A stretch of DNA of 64,000 nucleotides from Rhodospirillaceae bacterium. GTDB lineage: Bacteria > Pseudomonadota > Alphaproteobacteria > CACIAM-22H2. Numbering within the stretch: position 1 is the first letter of the stretch; each line of letters begins with the position of its first letter. This document shows positions 8,624 through 17,127 of this stretch, piece after piece. The notes below the pieces were generated by a model. The model was not told the origin of the DNA. It worked only from the letters and a program-made list of their open reading frames with translations, and did not search any database. The translations under genes were made by a program, and so were the position numbers. The stretch spans positions 1 to 64,000 of the forward strand of contig JALHMR010000003.1 of NCBI GenBank assembly GCA_022843945.1. Reading direction: 5' to 3'.

Positions 8624-8741
8624 AAAAATTCTCCCGATCCCGCACGCCGCCCCAGATTTCGCGAGTGTGACGACCCCGTGCCCCCACCGCAAGCACCGGC
8701 GCGCCCGGAGGCCGCAACGCCCTCGCTTGCAGCAAGGGAGC

Positions 8742-8769
8742 GCCGTCACCTTCGGGTGACGGCTCTTTT
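8742..8769 (+). terminator. strong intrinsic terminator with UUCG tetraloop
   Basis: A perfect 9-bp stem, GCCGTCACC (8742-8750) with GGTGACGGC (8755-8763), closes a TTCG loop in the extra-stable C(UUCG)G context and is followed by TCTTTTC. The T-rich tail is on the + strand only. No + strand gene ends nearby: the last one ends at 7960 and a - strand gene lies between. It must terminate a non-coding transcript, or protect sua5 from readthrough. Confidence 0.75.
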
Positions 8770-8792
8770 CGTTTCGTGGTAGCAGGACGCCG

Positions 8793-9755
8793 ATGAAGCT
8801 CCGCCATGCCATCGAGCGACCGACCAGACGGGCGGCCCTCCGTGCCGCCCGCCTGTTGCGCGCCGGCAGGCTCGTCGCCTTTCCGACCGAAACGGTCTAC
8901 GGCCTGGGAGCCGACGCGACGTCCGACCGGGCGGTCGCCGGCATCTATGCTGCCAAGCGGCGGCCGCGACACAACCCGCTGATCATCCACGTCGCCAGCC
9001 TTGCCGAGGCGCGGCGGCTCGCCCGTTTCGATGCGCGGGCGGAAGCCCTAGCACGCGCCTTCTGGCCTGGCCCCCTGACGCTGGTACTTGCCCGGCGGGC
9101 GGGCGCGCGCCTGTCGCGCCTGGCCAGTGCGGGCCTGCGCACCGTCGCCATCCGGATCCCCGACGATCGCGTGGCGCTTGACCTCCTGCGGCGGACCGGA
9201 CGGCCGCTCGCCGCTCCCAGCGCCAACCGCTCGGGCGGGGTCAGCCCGACGCGCGCCGCGCATGTGCGCCTTTCCCTGGGCGGCCGCGTTTCGCTGATCC
9301 TCGATGGCGGGCCTTGCCGGGTCGGCGTCGAATCCACGGTTCTCGACGTCAGCAGCCCCAGAGCGCGGCTCTTGCGCCCCGGCGGTGTGCCGCTCGAGAC
9401 ACTGGAGGCCACCATCGGCGCGATCGAGGTTGATAGCGCCACGACAGAGGAAGCCCGGCCGGCTTCACCCGGCCGCTTGCTCAGCCACTACGCACCGCAA
9501 CGGCCGGTGCGACCGGGTGCGTCCGAGCCACGCGCCGGCGAAGCCTACCTGGCGTTCGGCCGGACCAACCAGCCGGCGACGCTCAATCTCAGTCCAACGG
9601 GAAATCTGGCGGAGGCAGCGGCCAACCTCTTCGCCATGCTGCAGGCGCTCGACCGCCCGGAATTCAGTGCCATTGCCGTGGCACCGATCCCCCAGCGCGG
9701 GCTGGGGCGGGCGATCAACGACCGGCTGAAGCGCGCGGCAGCGCCGCGCCGCTAG
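8793..9755 (+). CDS. L-threonylcarbamoyladenylate synthase (Sua5/TsaC family)
   Basis: 320 residues. The YrdC/Sua5 domain spans about residues 15-205: GRLVAFPTETVYGLGADA near the start, KRRPRHNPLIIHV, and APSANRSGGVSPT at the nucleotide-binding site. A C-terminal Sua5 domain follows, with its linker motif SPGRLLSHYAPQRP around residue 225. The enzyme makes threonylcarbamoyl-AMP from Thr, bicarbonate and ATP for the t6A modification at position 37 of ANN-decoding tRNAs. The two-domain form is Sua5-type rather than the short TsaC. The start at 8793 is 24 bases after the terminator tail. Confidence 0.9.
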   Translation: MKLRHAIERPTRRAALRAARLLRAGRLVAFPTETVYGLGADATSDRAVAGIYAAKRRPRHNPLIIHVASLAEARRLARFDARAEALARAFWPGPLTLVLARRAGARLSRLASAGLRTVAIRIPDDRVALDLLRRTGRPLAAPSANRSGGVSPTRAAHVRLSLGGRVSLILDGGPCRVGVESTVLDVSSPRARLLRPGGVPLETLEATIGAIEVDSATTEEARPASPGRLLSHYAPQRPVRPGASEPRAGEAYLAFGRTNQPATLNLSPTGNLAEAAANLFAMLQALDRPEFSAIAVAPIPQRGLGRAINDRLKRAAAPRR

Positions 9756-9762
9756 CCGACGA

Positions 9763-9888
9763 TCAGAAGCGGACCGCCAAGGTGACGGCGACGATCGCTG
9801 CCATCAGCCAGAGGGCAACAAACACCAGGCGCTCGTTCGTCACCTCGGTCGCTACGCGGATCTGTGCTTCGCTGGGCCTGCGGGTCAT
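9763..9888 (-). CDS. small membrane protein, 41 residues
   Basis: A short open frame from ATG 9888 to TGA 9763, with AGAGAGGA placed 6 bases before the start, a strong ribosome site. The first half is charged and polar (MTRRPSEAQIRVATEVTNER). The second half is a single hydrophobic segment (LVFVALWLMAAIVAVTLAV) ending RF. This looks like a single-pass inner-membrane microprotein. It converges on sua5 with an 8-base gap. I know no family for it; the evidence is the ribosome site plus the clean amphipathic/hydrophobic layout. Confidence 0.6.
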   Translation of the reverse strand: MTRRPSEAQIRVATEVTNERLVFVALWLMAAIVAVTLAVRF

Positions 9889-10109
9889 CGGAAATCCTCT
9901 CTGCTTGTCCGTGGTCGATATGTACCGGGAAGAGCTTGCCGGGCCCTTAAGCCTTATGGTTCACCGCCCGTAAAAATTCGCCCGCAACTTGTGGAGATTT
10001 CTAACGAATTGGAGGCACACGCAGCCGGCTGAGAGCTTCGGCCGGCTACTGAGTCCAACGTGGGACGACAACCTTGCCCCTGCCGGGGCGCTGCGATACG
10101 TCTTGCGGC

Positions 10110-11558
10110 ATGGCAACCGTGCTGCACCAGCCCTCCGCGGTCTCCCTCGAACGCATCAAATCCGTGGTCGGGCCCAAGGGCTGGACGACCGACCCCGCCG
10201 ACATGGCGCCGCTGCTGCTGGAGGAACGTGGCCACTACCGCGGGCGCGCCGCGTTGCTGGTCCGGCCGGCCTCCACCGCCGAAGTCGCCGAGGTCGTACG
10301 CATCTGCGCTGAAACCGGCACGCCGGTCGTGCCCCAGGGGGGCAACACGGGGATGATGGGCGGCGCCACGCCGTTCGAGCACGGCGGCGAGGTCCTGCTC
10401 AGCCTGTCGCGTATGAACCGCATCCGCGCGATCGACCCGCTCAACTACACGATGACGGCCGAAGCCGGCTGCGTCCTCGCCAACCTGCAGAAGGCTGCCG
10501 ACGACGCCGACCGGCTGTTCCCGCTGAGCCTGGGCGCCGAGGGTACGTGCCAGATCGGCGGCAACCTCTCGACCAACGCCGGCGGCGTCCAGGTGCTGCG
10601 GTACGGCATGGCCCGCGATCTCGTGCTTGGCCTCGAAGTGGTGCTGCCCGATGGCCGCGTGCTCGAGGGCCTGCGCGGCCTGCGCAAGGACAACACCGGC
10701 TACGACTTGAAGCAGCTCTTCCTGGGCGCGGAAGGTACGCTCGGCATCATCACTGCCGCCGTGCTGAAGCTCTTCCCCCGGCCGCGGGAAAACGAAACGG
10801 CCTTCCTCGCCGTGCGCGACCCGGCGGCGGCGATCGAATTGCTCGCCCGTATCCGCAGCGGCACCGGCGACGCGGTCACCGCTTTCGAGCTGATCTCGCG
10901 CACGGCGCTGGGCATGGTGCTGCGCCATATCCCCGGTACCAGCGATCCGCTGGCCGAGCCCCATCAGTGGTACGTGCTGGTCGAGTGCGCTTCGGGCGAT
11001 AGTGGCGGCGGCCTGCGTGACGCGCTGGAGCGCGCGCTTGCTGGGGCCCTCGAGGCCGGGCTGATTCTCGACGCCACGCTCGCGGCCAGCGCCCAGCAGT
11101 CAAAGGCGATGTGGCGGCTGCGCGACAGCATCACCGAGGCGCAGAAGCACGAGGGCGGCAGCATCAAGCATGACGTGTCCGTTCCCGTGTCGTCGGTTGC
11201 CACCTTCATCGCCGAGGCCTCGACCGCCGTGGAACGCGCCGTTCCCGGCATACGCCCCGTCGCGTTCGGGCATGTCGGCGACGGCAATATCCATTTCAAC
11301 GTCAGCCAGCCCGGCAGCGAGCCGCGTGAGGGCGCGCCGCTGGCGGCCTTCCTGGCCCGCTGGGAAGAGGTCAATCGCGTCGTCCACGACATCGTGGCGC
11401 GCATGAACGGCAGCATCTCCGCCGAGCACGGAATCGGCCGGCGCAAGGTCGGCGAGCTCGCCCACTACAAATCGCCGATCGAGATCGAGCTCATGCAGAC
11501 GCTCAAGCGGACACTCGACCCCAAGAACATCATGAATCCCGGCAAGGTCGTGCCATGA
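10110..11558 (+). CDS. FAD-linked dehydrogenase (D-lactate / D-2-hydroxyglutarate dehydrogenase family)
   Basis: 482 residues. An N-terminal PCMH-type FAD domain carries the pyrophosphate loop PQGGNTGMMGG (about residues 75-85) and the LGAEGTCQIGGNLSTNAGG segment. The C-terminal FAD-oxidase domain has HVGDGNIHFN and ends with EHGIGRRK near residue 440, both seen in D-2-hydroxyacid dehydrogenases, where the His residues bind a divalent metal. It oxidises a D-2-hydroxyacid to the 2-oxoacid and passes electrons to a flavoprotein or quinone. It is first in an operon with an acyl-CoA ligase (ATGA overlap) and an acyl-CoA dehydrogenase. The ATG at 10110 is preferred to an in-frame ATG at 10074 because family proteins begin close to the FAD domain. 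Confidence 0.85.
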   Translation: MATVLHQPSAVSLERIKSVVGPKGWTTDPADMAPLLLEERGHYRGRAALLVRPASTAEVAEVVRICAETGTPVVPQGGNTGMMGGATPFEHGGEVLLSLSRMNRIRAIDPLNYTMTAEAGCVLANLQKAADDADRLFPLSLGAEGTCQIGGNLSTNAGGVQVLRYGMARDLVLGLEVVLPDGRVLEGLRGLRKDNTGYDLKQLFLGAEGTLGIITAAVLKLFPRPRENETAFLAVRDPAAAIELLARIRSGTGDAVTAFELISRTALGMVLRHIPGTSDPLAEPHQWYVLVECASGDSGGGLRDALERALAGALEAGLILDATLAASAQQSKAMWRLRDSITEAQKHEGGSIKHDVSVPVSSVATFIAEASTAVERAVPGIRPVAFGHVGDGNIHFNVSQPGSEPREGAPLAAFLARWEEVNRVVHDIVARMNGSISAEHGIGRRKVGELAHYKSPIEIELMQTLKRTLDPKNIMNPGKVVP

Positions 11559-13399
11559 ACGATACCGGCACCTCGGCCTGGCAGCGCTTCCACCTGCCGA
11601 CGCTCGACATCCAGCGCCGCAGCGACGGCAGCGTCCTGATCAACCCCAAGGAGCCGGTCGGTCCCTATGAGCGCTGTATCGGCGAGATGCTGGCGCGCTG
11701 CGTCCGGGAGTTTCCGACACGCCTTTACATGGCGGCGCGCGAGAACAGCGGCCCGTGGCGCAAGCTGACCTATGCCGAGGCCGGCACGGCAAGCCGCGCC
11801 ATCGCCCAGGCGCTGCTCGACCGCAAGCTGGGACCGGAACGGCCGGTCCTGATCGTGGCCGAGAACGGCATCGATCACGCCCTCCTGGCGCTGGGCTGCC
11901 TCGTAGTTGGCGTGCCCTTCGTCCCGGTCTCCGCCGCCTATGCGCGCCCGGGCCAGGGCTTCAGCAAGCTCAAATACATTCTTGATCTCATCCAGCCCGG
12001 AATGATCTTCATCGACACCTGGGCCCGCTATGCCGGGGCGCGCGAAGCGCTCGACGCCGCCGGCGTTGAAACGGTCGTGGCCGGCGAGCTTCCGGCCAAC
12101 GCGGGCGTGACCCCGTTTGCCGAGCTCACCCGCGCCACGCCGGGGGCAGCGGTCGACAAGGCCGCCGCCGCGGTCGGCCCCGATACCATCGCCAAGGTGC
12201 TGTTCACTTCCGGCTCGACCGACATGCCCAAGGGCGTGATCAACACCCAGCGCATGATCTGCGCCAACCAGAACCAGATCGAATTCAGCTGGCCGTTCCT
12301 CAAGGAACGTCCGCCGGTGCTGGTCGACTGGCTGCCCTGGAGCCACACTTTCGCCGGCAACCACAACTTTCACCTGATCCTGCGCCACGGTGGCACGTAT
12401 TACATCGACGAGGGAAAGCCCGCCCCGGGCCTGATCGAGAAGACAGTGGCGAATCTTCGAGAAGTCTCGCCGACCATGTACCTCAACGTGCCGCGAGGCT
12501 ACGCCCTGCTGCTCGATCATCTGGAGCGTGATACGGCGCTGCGCGACCGGTTTTTCGCCGACCTCTATTTCGTCTTCTACGCAGGTGCGGCGATGGCCGA
12601 GAATCTGCAGGAGCGCCTGCGCAACCTCGCCCGCCAGGTGAAGGGGGAGCCGGTGCCGCTGGTCTCGGCCTGGGGCGCCACCGAGACCGCGCCGCAGGCG
12701 ACCGGCGTCAACTATCCCAACCAGTATCCACCCTGCATCGGCCTGCCCTCACCCGGGGTCGAGATCAAGCTGGCGCCGGTCGGCGACAAACACGAGATCC
12801 GCGTCCGCGGGCCCAATGTCACGCCGGGCTACTGGCGCCGCCCCGACGCCACCCAGGCGGCCTTCGACGAAGAAGGGTTCTATCGCTCCGGCGACGCGGC
12901 GCGCTTCTGCGAGCCCGCCGACCCGATGAAGGGCCTGATGTTCGACGGCCGCATCACCGAGAACTTCAAGCTCTCGACCGGCACCTGGGTGCATGTCGGC
13001 ACGTTGCGCGTGGCCCTGATCGCCGCCGGCGCCCCGGTGATCGAGGACTGCGTGATCACCGGGCACGACCGCGACGAGATCGGCGCGCTGATCTTCCCCA
13101 GTGTCGCCGGGTGCCGTTCTCTGTGTAAGGACTTGCCGGCCGACGCGCCGCTCACGGCCCTGGTCGAGCATCCGGCCGTCCACCAGGCCCTGCAGGCGGG
13201 CCTCAAGCGCCTCGCCGACCAGGGCGGCGGCAGTTCGATGCGGGTGGCACGGGCGATCTTCGTCACCGCCCCGCCGACCATCGACGCCAACGAGATCACC
13301 GACAAAGGGTACCTCAATCAGCGCGCCGTGCTGGCCAATCGCGGCGCCGTGGTCGAGCAGCTCTACGCGGGCGGCTCCTCTGTCATCCAACTGAAATAA
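11555..13399 (+). CDS. feruloyl-CoA synthetase-like AMP-dependent acyl-CoA ligase
   Basis: 614 residues. The adenylate-forming motif FTSGSTDMPKGVI lies at about residues 217-229, and the second core motif (SAWGATETAP) near residue 370. The N-terminal part (LPKEP-like NPKEPVGPYERCIGEMLARC) and the continuation VINTQRMICANQNQ after the P-loop are typical of bacterial feruloyl-CoA synthetases. Those activate hydroxycinnamates with ATP and CoA. No enoyl-CoA hydratase/aldolase or vanillin dehydrogenase is adjacent; instead an acyl-CoA dehydrogenase follows. The true substrate may therefore be another aryl- or alkyl-carboxylate degraded by beta-oxidation. Starts inside the stop of the previous gene. 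Confidence 0.8.
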   Translation: MNDTGTSAWQRFHLPTLDIQRRSDGSVLINPKEPVGPYERCIGEMLARCVREFPTRLYMAARENSGPWRKLTYAEAGTASRAIAQALLDRKLGPERPVLIVAENGIDHALLALGCLVVGVPFVPVSAAYARPGQGFSKLKYILDLIQPGMIFIDTWARYAGAREALDAAGVETVVAGELPANAGVTPFAELTRATPGAAVDKAAAAVGPDTIAKVLFTSGSTDMPKGVINTQRMICANQNQIEFSWPFLKERPPVLVDWLPWSHTFAGNHNFHLILRHGGTYYIDEGKPAPGLIEKTVANLREVSPTMYLNVPRGYALLLDHLERDTALRDRFFADLYFVFYAGAAMAENLQERLRNLARQVKGEPVPLVSAWGATETAPQATGVNYPNQYPPCIGLPSPGVEIKLAPVGDKHEIRVRGPNVTPGYWRRPDATQAAFDEEGFYRSGDAARFCEPADPMKGLMFDGRITENFKLSTGTWVHVGTLRVALIAAGAPVIEDCVITGHDRDEIGALIFPSVAGCRSLCKDLPADAPLTALVEHPAVHQALQAGLKRLADQGGGSSMRVARAIFVTAPPTIDANEITDKGYLNQRAVLANRGAVVEQLYAGGSSVIQLK

Positions 13400-13413
13400 A
13401 AGTTTCATACTCG

Positions 13414-15198
13414 ATGAGCTACACGGCCCCGATCCGCGACATGCAGTTCGCCCTGGCCATTGCCGGGCTCGACAAGGTGGCGCCCCTGTTTGGCGAGAAC
13501 GCCGCGCCCGACCTGGTCGGCCAGGTTCTCGAGGAGGCCGGCAAGCTGGCGAACGAGGTGCTGGCGCCGATCAACCGCTCCGGTGACATCGAGGGCTCGG
13601 TGCTGGAGAACGGTGTCGTGCGCACGCCCAAGGGCTTCAAGGAAGCCTACAAGGCCTACGCCGAGGGCGGCTGGAACGGCCTGCCTTTCGATCCGGAATA
13701 CGGCGGCCAGGGCCTGCCCTGGACGATCGCCATCCCGGTCCAGGAGATGTGGAACGCCGCCAATCTCGGCTGGGCGGTCGGGCCGCTCCTCACCTTCGGC
13801 GCCGTCGAGGCCCTGACGGCGCACGGCACGGCCGAGCAGAAGCAGACCTACCTGCCCAGGCTGATCTCCGGCGAGTGGGCCGCCACCATGAACCTGACCG
13901 AGCCGCAGGCGGGCTCCGACGTGGGGGCGCTGCGCACCCGGGCGGTGCGCGAGGGCAGCCACTACCGGATCAGCGGCCAGAAGATCTTCATCACCTACGG
14001 CGACCAGGACTGGACCGACAATATCATCCACCTGGTTCTGGCCCGGCTGCCCGATGCGCCGACCGGCCCCAAGGGAATCTCCCTGTTCATCGTGCCCAAG
14101 TTCATGGTGCGGCCCGACTGCAGCCTCGGCGAGCGCAACGACCTCCGAGTCGTCTCGCTCGAGCACAAGATGGGCATCAACGGCTCGCCGACCTGCGTGA
14201 TGGCCTACGGCGATGGCGGGGGCGCGCTGGGCTATCTCGTCGGCCAGGAGAACGAAGGCCTGGCCTGCATGTTCACCATGATGAACAACGCCCGCCTCCA
14301 GGTCGGGCTGCAGGGTGTCGCCATCGCCGAGCGGGCTTACCAGCAGGCCCGCGACTACGCCCGGAGCCGCGTGCAGAGCCGGGAACTGGGCAGCCGCAGC
14401 CCCTCAGGCGTGCCGATCATCCGGCACCCCGACGTCCGGCGGATGCTGCTGACCATGAAAGCCCTGACCGAGGCCTCCCGGGCCCTCGCCTACTCGGCCG
14501 CGGCGTCGCTTGACCTCGCCAAGCGCGCTCCTGACGAAGCTGAACGCGCCCGCCACCAGGCCCGCATGGACCTGCTCACGCCGGTGGTCAAAGCCTGGAG
14601 CACGGATATCGGCGTCGAGGTGGCCTCCCTGGGCATCCAGGTGCATGGCGGCATGGGCTTCATCGAGGAAACCGGAGCGGCCCAGCACTATCGCGACGCC
14701 CGGATCACGCCGATCTACGAAGGCACCAACGGCATCCAGGCCAATGACCTGGTGTTCCGCAAGCTGGGGCGCGACAAGGGCGAGGCGGCCCGGGCCTTTC
14801 TGGCCGAGATCCGGGAGACCGAGGCGGCGCTGTCCGCCGGACCGGGTGATGACCTGGCGGCGATCCGCCGGCAGCTCGCCGGCGGTCGGGAGACATTGGA
14901 GGCCGCTACCCAGGCGGTGGTCGCCGGACTCGACGGCGACCCGAGGCGCTCCGCCGTCGCGGCAGTGCCGTATCTGAAGCTCTTCGGGACCGTCGCGGGG
15001 GGCCATTTCCTCGCCCGTGGCGCCGTGTCGGCCGTCGAGCACCTGGGCGGCGGCGCCAGCGACTCGGATTTTTACGAGGCAAGGTTGGCCGTCGCGCGCT
15101 TCTACGCCGACCATATTCTGAGCCAGGCGCCCGCCTTGCTCCATCCGATCCGTGACGGCGCTTCCGCCGTGCTCGCTCTCGCCGAAGATCAGTTCTAG
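13414..15198 (+). CDS. acyl-CoA dehydrogenase, DmdC-like (3-methylmercaptopropionyl-CoA dehydrogenase family)
   Basis: 594 residues, the length of the long DmdC-type subfamily rather than the 380-residue classical enzymes. The N-terminus MSYTAPIRDMQFAL is typical of the subfamily. FAD/substrate motifs include MNLTEPQAGSDVGALRT (about residues 160-175) and the catalytic-base region RITPIYEGTNGIQ, with Glu near residue 435. A C-terminal extra domain (about 470-594) completes the family form. It inserts an alpha-beta double bond in an acyl-CoA. Located 14 bases after the ligase, so it probably acts on the CoA ester that the ligase makes. Whether that is an aromatic side chain or methylmercaptopropionate cannot be told. 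Confidence 0.85.
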   Translation: MSYTAPIRDMQFALAIAGLDKVAPLFGENAAPDLVGQVLEEAGKLANEVLAPINRSGDIEGSVLENGVVRTPKGFKEAYKAYAEGGWNGLPFDPEYGGQGLPWTIAIPVQEMWNAANLGWAVGPLLTFGAVEALTAHGTAEQKQTYLPRLISGEWAATMNLTEPQAGSDVGALRTRAVREGSHYRISGQKIFITYGDQDWTDNIIHLVLARLPDAPTGPKGISLFIVPKFMVRPDCSLGERNDLRVVSLEHKMGINGSPTCVMAYGDGGGALGYLVGQENEGLACMFTMMNNARLQVGLQGVAIAERAYQQARDYARSRVQSRELGSRSPSGVPIIRHPDVRRMLLTMKALTEASRALAYSAAASLDLAKRAPDEAERARHQARMDLLTPVVKAWSTDIGVEVASLGIQVHGGMGFIEETGAAQHYRDARITPIYEGTNGIQANDLVFRKLGRDKGEAARAFLAEIRETEAALSAGPGDDLAAIRRQLAGGRETLEAATQAVVAGLDGDPRRSAVAAVPYLKLFGTVAGGHFLARGAVSAVEHLGGGASDSDFYEARLAVARFYADHILSQAPALLHPIRDGASAVLALAEDQF

Positions 15199-15389
15199 CG
15201 ATTTTTAGCGGCTTCGTGAGAGGTCGCGCTTTTCGGCACGCGAAAATTCGTGATGCAGCCGCGTCACAGCGCGGCATTTCTTAAAGAATTTTTAGCTCAA
15301 ATCTGCTTTTTTTCTTGCATTGCTAGTCGGTTGGTCCCAAATAGCGAAATTCGCGTTTTGGCCACTTTTTGACGAGGTGTGGACAAGGA
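15199..15389 (+). promoter_or_regulatory. AT-richer leader region upstream of speD
   Basis: 191 bases without a gene, markedly richer in A/T than the flanking coding DNA (for example TTTCTTAAAGAATTTTTAG near 15280-15296). It holds several short inverted motifs such as TTTTCG/CGAAAA around 15235-15247. It must contain the speD promoter. I could not match it with confidence to a known polyamine- or SAM-responsive leader family. Confidence 0.35.
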
Positions 15390-15929
15390 ATGGGAACGAA
15401 GGCGACGGTCACGAAATCTGGCGTCAAGTTGGGAGTCGTGTCTGGGGGGCGTCGCAGTGACGCCATGGCGGTCAAGGCAGCGAAATCTGCCACTGTTGCG
15501 CAACCCGTTCTGCTCACCGAGGCCAACTCGAACGCAGCAACGCCGGATGTGGTCGCCAAGGACCACTTCGTCGAGCGCAACGGCGTCAAGTTCGCCGGAA
15601 CGCACCTCCTGATCGAACTCTGGAATGCCAAGAACCTCGGCGATCTCGCGATCACCGATCAGGCGCTCCGCGACTGCGCGTCGGAGGCAGGGGCCACCCT
15701 GCTTCACCTGCACCTGCACCATTTCGGCCCCAATGCCGGCCTCTCTGGCGTGGCGGTGCTGGCGGAAAGCCACATCTCCATCCACACCTGGCCGGAGCGG
15801 GGCTATGCCGCGCTCGACGTGTTCATGTGCGGCGTCTGCGACCCGTACAAGGCGGTCCCGGTCCTACGTCGCGCCTTCGAGCCGGGTAACGTCCAGCTCT
15901 CCGAGCAGAAGCGGGGAGTGATCGCGTGA
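15390..15929 (+). CDS. speD: S-adenosylmethionine decarboxylase proenzyme
   Basis: 179 residues from ATG 15390. The conserved core starts near residue 58 (DHFVERNGVKFAGTHLLIELW). The self-cleavage site is AES127HISIHTWPE, where Ser becomes the pyruvoyl group, followed by CGVCDP with the catalytic Cys. It makes decarboxylated SAM, the aminopropyl donor for the next gene. The bacterial class 1b core is about 120 residues, so there is an unusual N-terminal extension of about 55-60 low-complexity residues. A second ATG at 15465 would shorten it to about 30; neither start has an ideal ribosome site. It overlaps speE by GTGA. Confidence 0.9.
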   Translation: MGTKATVTKSGVKLGVVSGGRRSDAMAVKAAKSATVAQPVLLTEANSNAATPDVVAKDHFVERNGVKFAGTHLLIELWNAKNLGDLAITDQALRDCASEAGATLLHLHLHHFGPNAGLSGVAVLAESHISIHTWPERGYAALDVFMCGVCDPYKAVPVLRRAFEPGNVQLSEQKRGVIA

Positions 15930-16813
15930 CCTCTCCGACCGCGAGCCCCGCAACGGGGCTCGAGATCGGCGGCTGGTTCAAGGAAAAGCTCTACAAGGAC
16001 GTCCGACAGACCTACCGGGTCACGGACGTCCTTTTTCATGAGCGCTCCGAGCACCAGGACGTCGTCATCTTCGAAACACCGGTCTATGGCCGGGTCCTCG
16101 CCCTCGACAACATCGTCCAGGTCACCGAGAAGGACGAGTTCGTCTATCACGAGATGCTGACCCATGTGCCGATCCTGGCGCATGGCAAGGCACCCGACAT
16201 CCTGATCATCGGCGGCGGCGACGGCGGCATCCTGCGGGAATGTCTGCGTCACAAGTCGGTCAAGCGCGTGACCATGGTCGAGATCGACCGCTACGTGGTC
16301 GATATGTGCCTCAAGCATATGCCATCGATCCCGCAGAAGGCGTTCAGCGACAAGCGCACGAACCTCGTGATCACCGACGGGGCCAAGTTCGTTGCCGAGA
16401 CCAAGGACCGCTACGATGTCATCATCGTCGATTCGACCGATCCTGTCGGGCCGGGCGAGGTTCTGTTCACCGAGGAGTTCTACCGGAACTGCAAGCGCTC
16501 GCTGAAGCCGGGCGGCATTTTGACCAACCAGAATGGCGTGCCCTTCATGCAGGCGGACGAGGTCACCATGACTTATCGCCGGCGCAAGAAGTCGTTCAAG
16601 GATTCCGGCTTCTACGTGGCCGCGATCCCCAGCTACTACGGCGGCTTCATGGCCCTCGGCTGGGCCTCGGACAACACCAAGGCGCGGGCCGTACCGCTGG
16701 CGACGATCAAGAAACGCTTCCAGGCCGCGAAGCTCAAGACCAAGTACTACACGCCGGAGATCCACGTCGGCTGCTTCGGCCTTCCCGCCTTCGTCCAGCA
16801 GCACATCCGCTAG
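15926..16813 (+). CDS. speE: spermidine synthase (polyamine aminopropyltransferase)
   Basis: 295 residues from a GTG start that overlaps the speD stop. The dcSAM-binding loop ILIIGGGDGGILRE is at about residues 90-103. The catalytic Asp region IIVDSTDPVGPGEVLFTEEFY follows near residue 170. The N-terminal domain LYKDVRQTYRVTDVLFHERSEHQDVVIFETPVYGRVLALDNIVQVTEKDEFVYHEMLTHVP is typical in order and spacing (read in parts along residues 18-75). It transfers the aminopropyl group to putrescine. Cotranscription with speD is almost certain. Confidence 0.92.
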   Translation: MTSPTASPATGLEIGGWFKEKLYKDVRQTYRVTDVLFHERSEHQDVVIFETPVYGRVLALDNIVQVTEKDEFVYHEMLTHVPILAHGKAPDILIIGGGDGGILRECLRHKSVKRVTMVEIDRYVVDMCLKHMPSIPQKAFSDKRTNLVITDGAKFVAETKDRYDVIIVDSTDPVGPGEVLFTEEFYRNCKRSLKPGGILTNQNGVPFMQADEVTMTYRRRKKSFKDSGFYVAAIPSYYGGFMALGWASDNTKARAVPLATIKKRFQAAKLKTKYYTPEIHVGCFGLPAFVQQHIR

Positions 16814-16829
16814 CCGGCACCGGCGACGC

Positions 16830-17120
16830 ATGGACTTCCGTCGCCTCGGCCTGCTGCTAATCACCGGCGGCGGCGTCCTTGTCGTCGCGGCGGTGGCCTG
16901 GTGGCTGCATTTCTACGCTCCGCTGGCCCAGGACTTGAACGTCGATCTCGGCCGGGCGCTGCGCTGTCTCTATTCCACGTCGGGCGCTTGCGGCCTGGTA
17001 ACCGGCGTCGCCCAGCTCGGCGGCAAGACTCCTTACGAGCCCATGCTGCTCTGGATCGGGCTCGGAGCCCTCGCGGCCGGCATCCTGATCCGTTTCTCGT
17101 CGGTCCGCTCGCGGCCGTAA
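16830..17120 (+). CDS. hypothetical small membrane protein, 96 residues
   Basis: Two hydrophobic segments, about residues 6-27 (LGLLLITGGGVLVVAAVAWW) and 70-88 (PMLLWIGLGALAAGILI), flank a loop of about 40 residues with two Cys (CLYSTSGAC). It follows speE by 16 bases and may share its transcript. No recognised family; an inner-membrane protein with a periplasmic disulfide loop is plausible. Confidence 0.55.
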   Translation: MDFRRLGLLLITGGGVLVVAAVAWWLHFYAPLAQDLNVDLGRALRCLYSTSGACGLVTGVAQLGGKTPYEPMLLWIGLGALAAGILIRFSSVRSRP

Positions 17121-17127
17121 CCGGCCC

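Noticed and set aside
9782-9973. 63-codon + strand frame after sua5
   Set aside because: No ribosome site or domain; the opposite strand holds a better 41-residue membrane protein.
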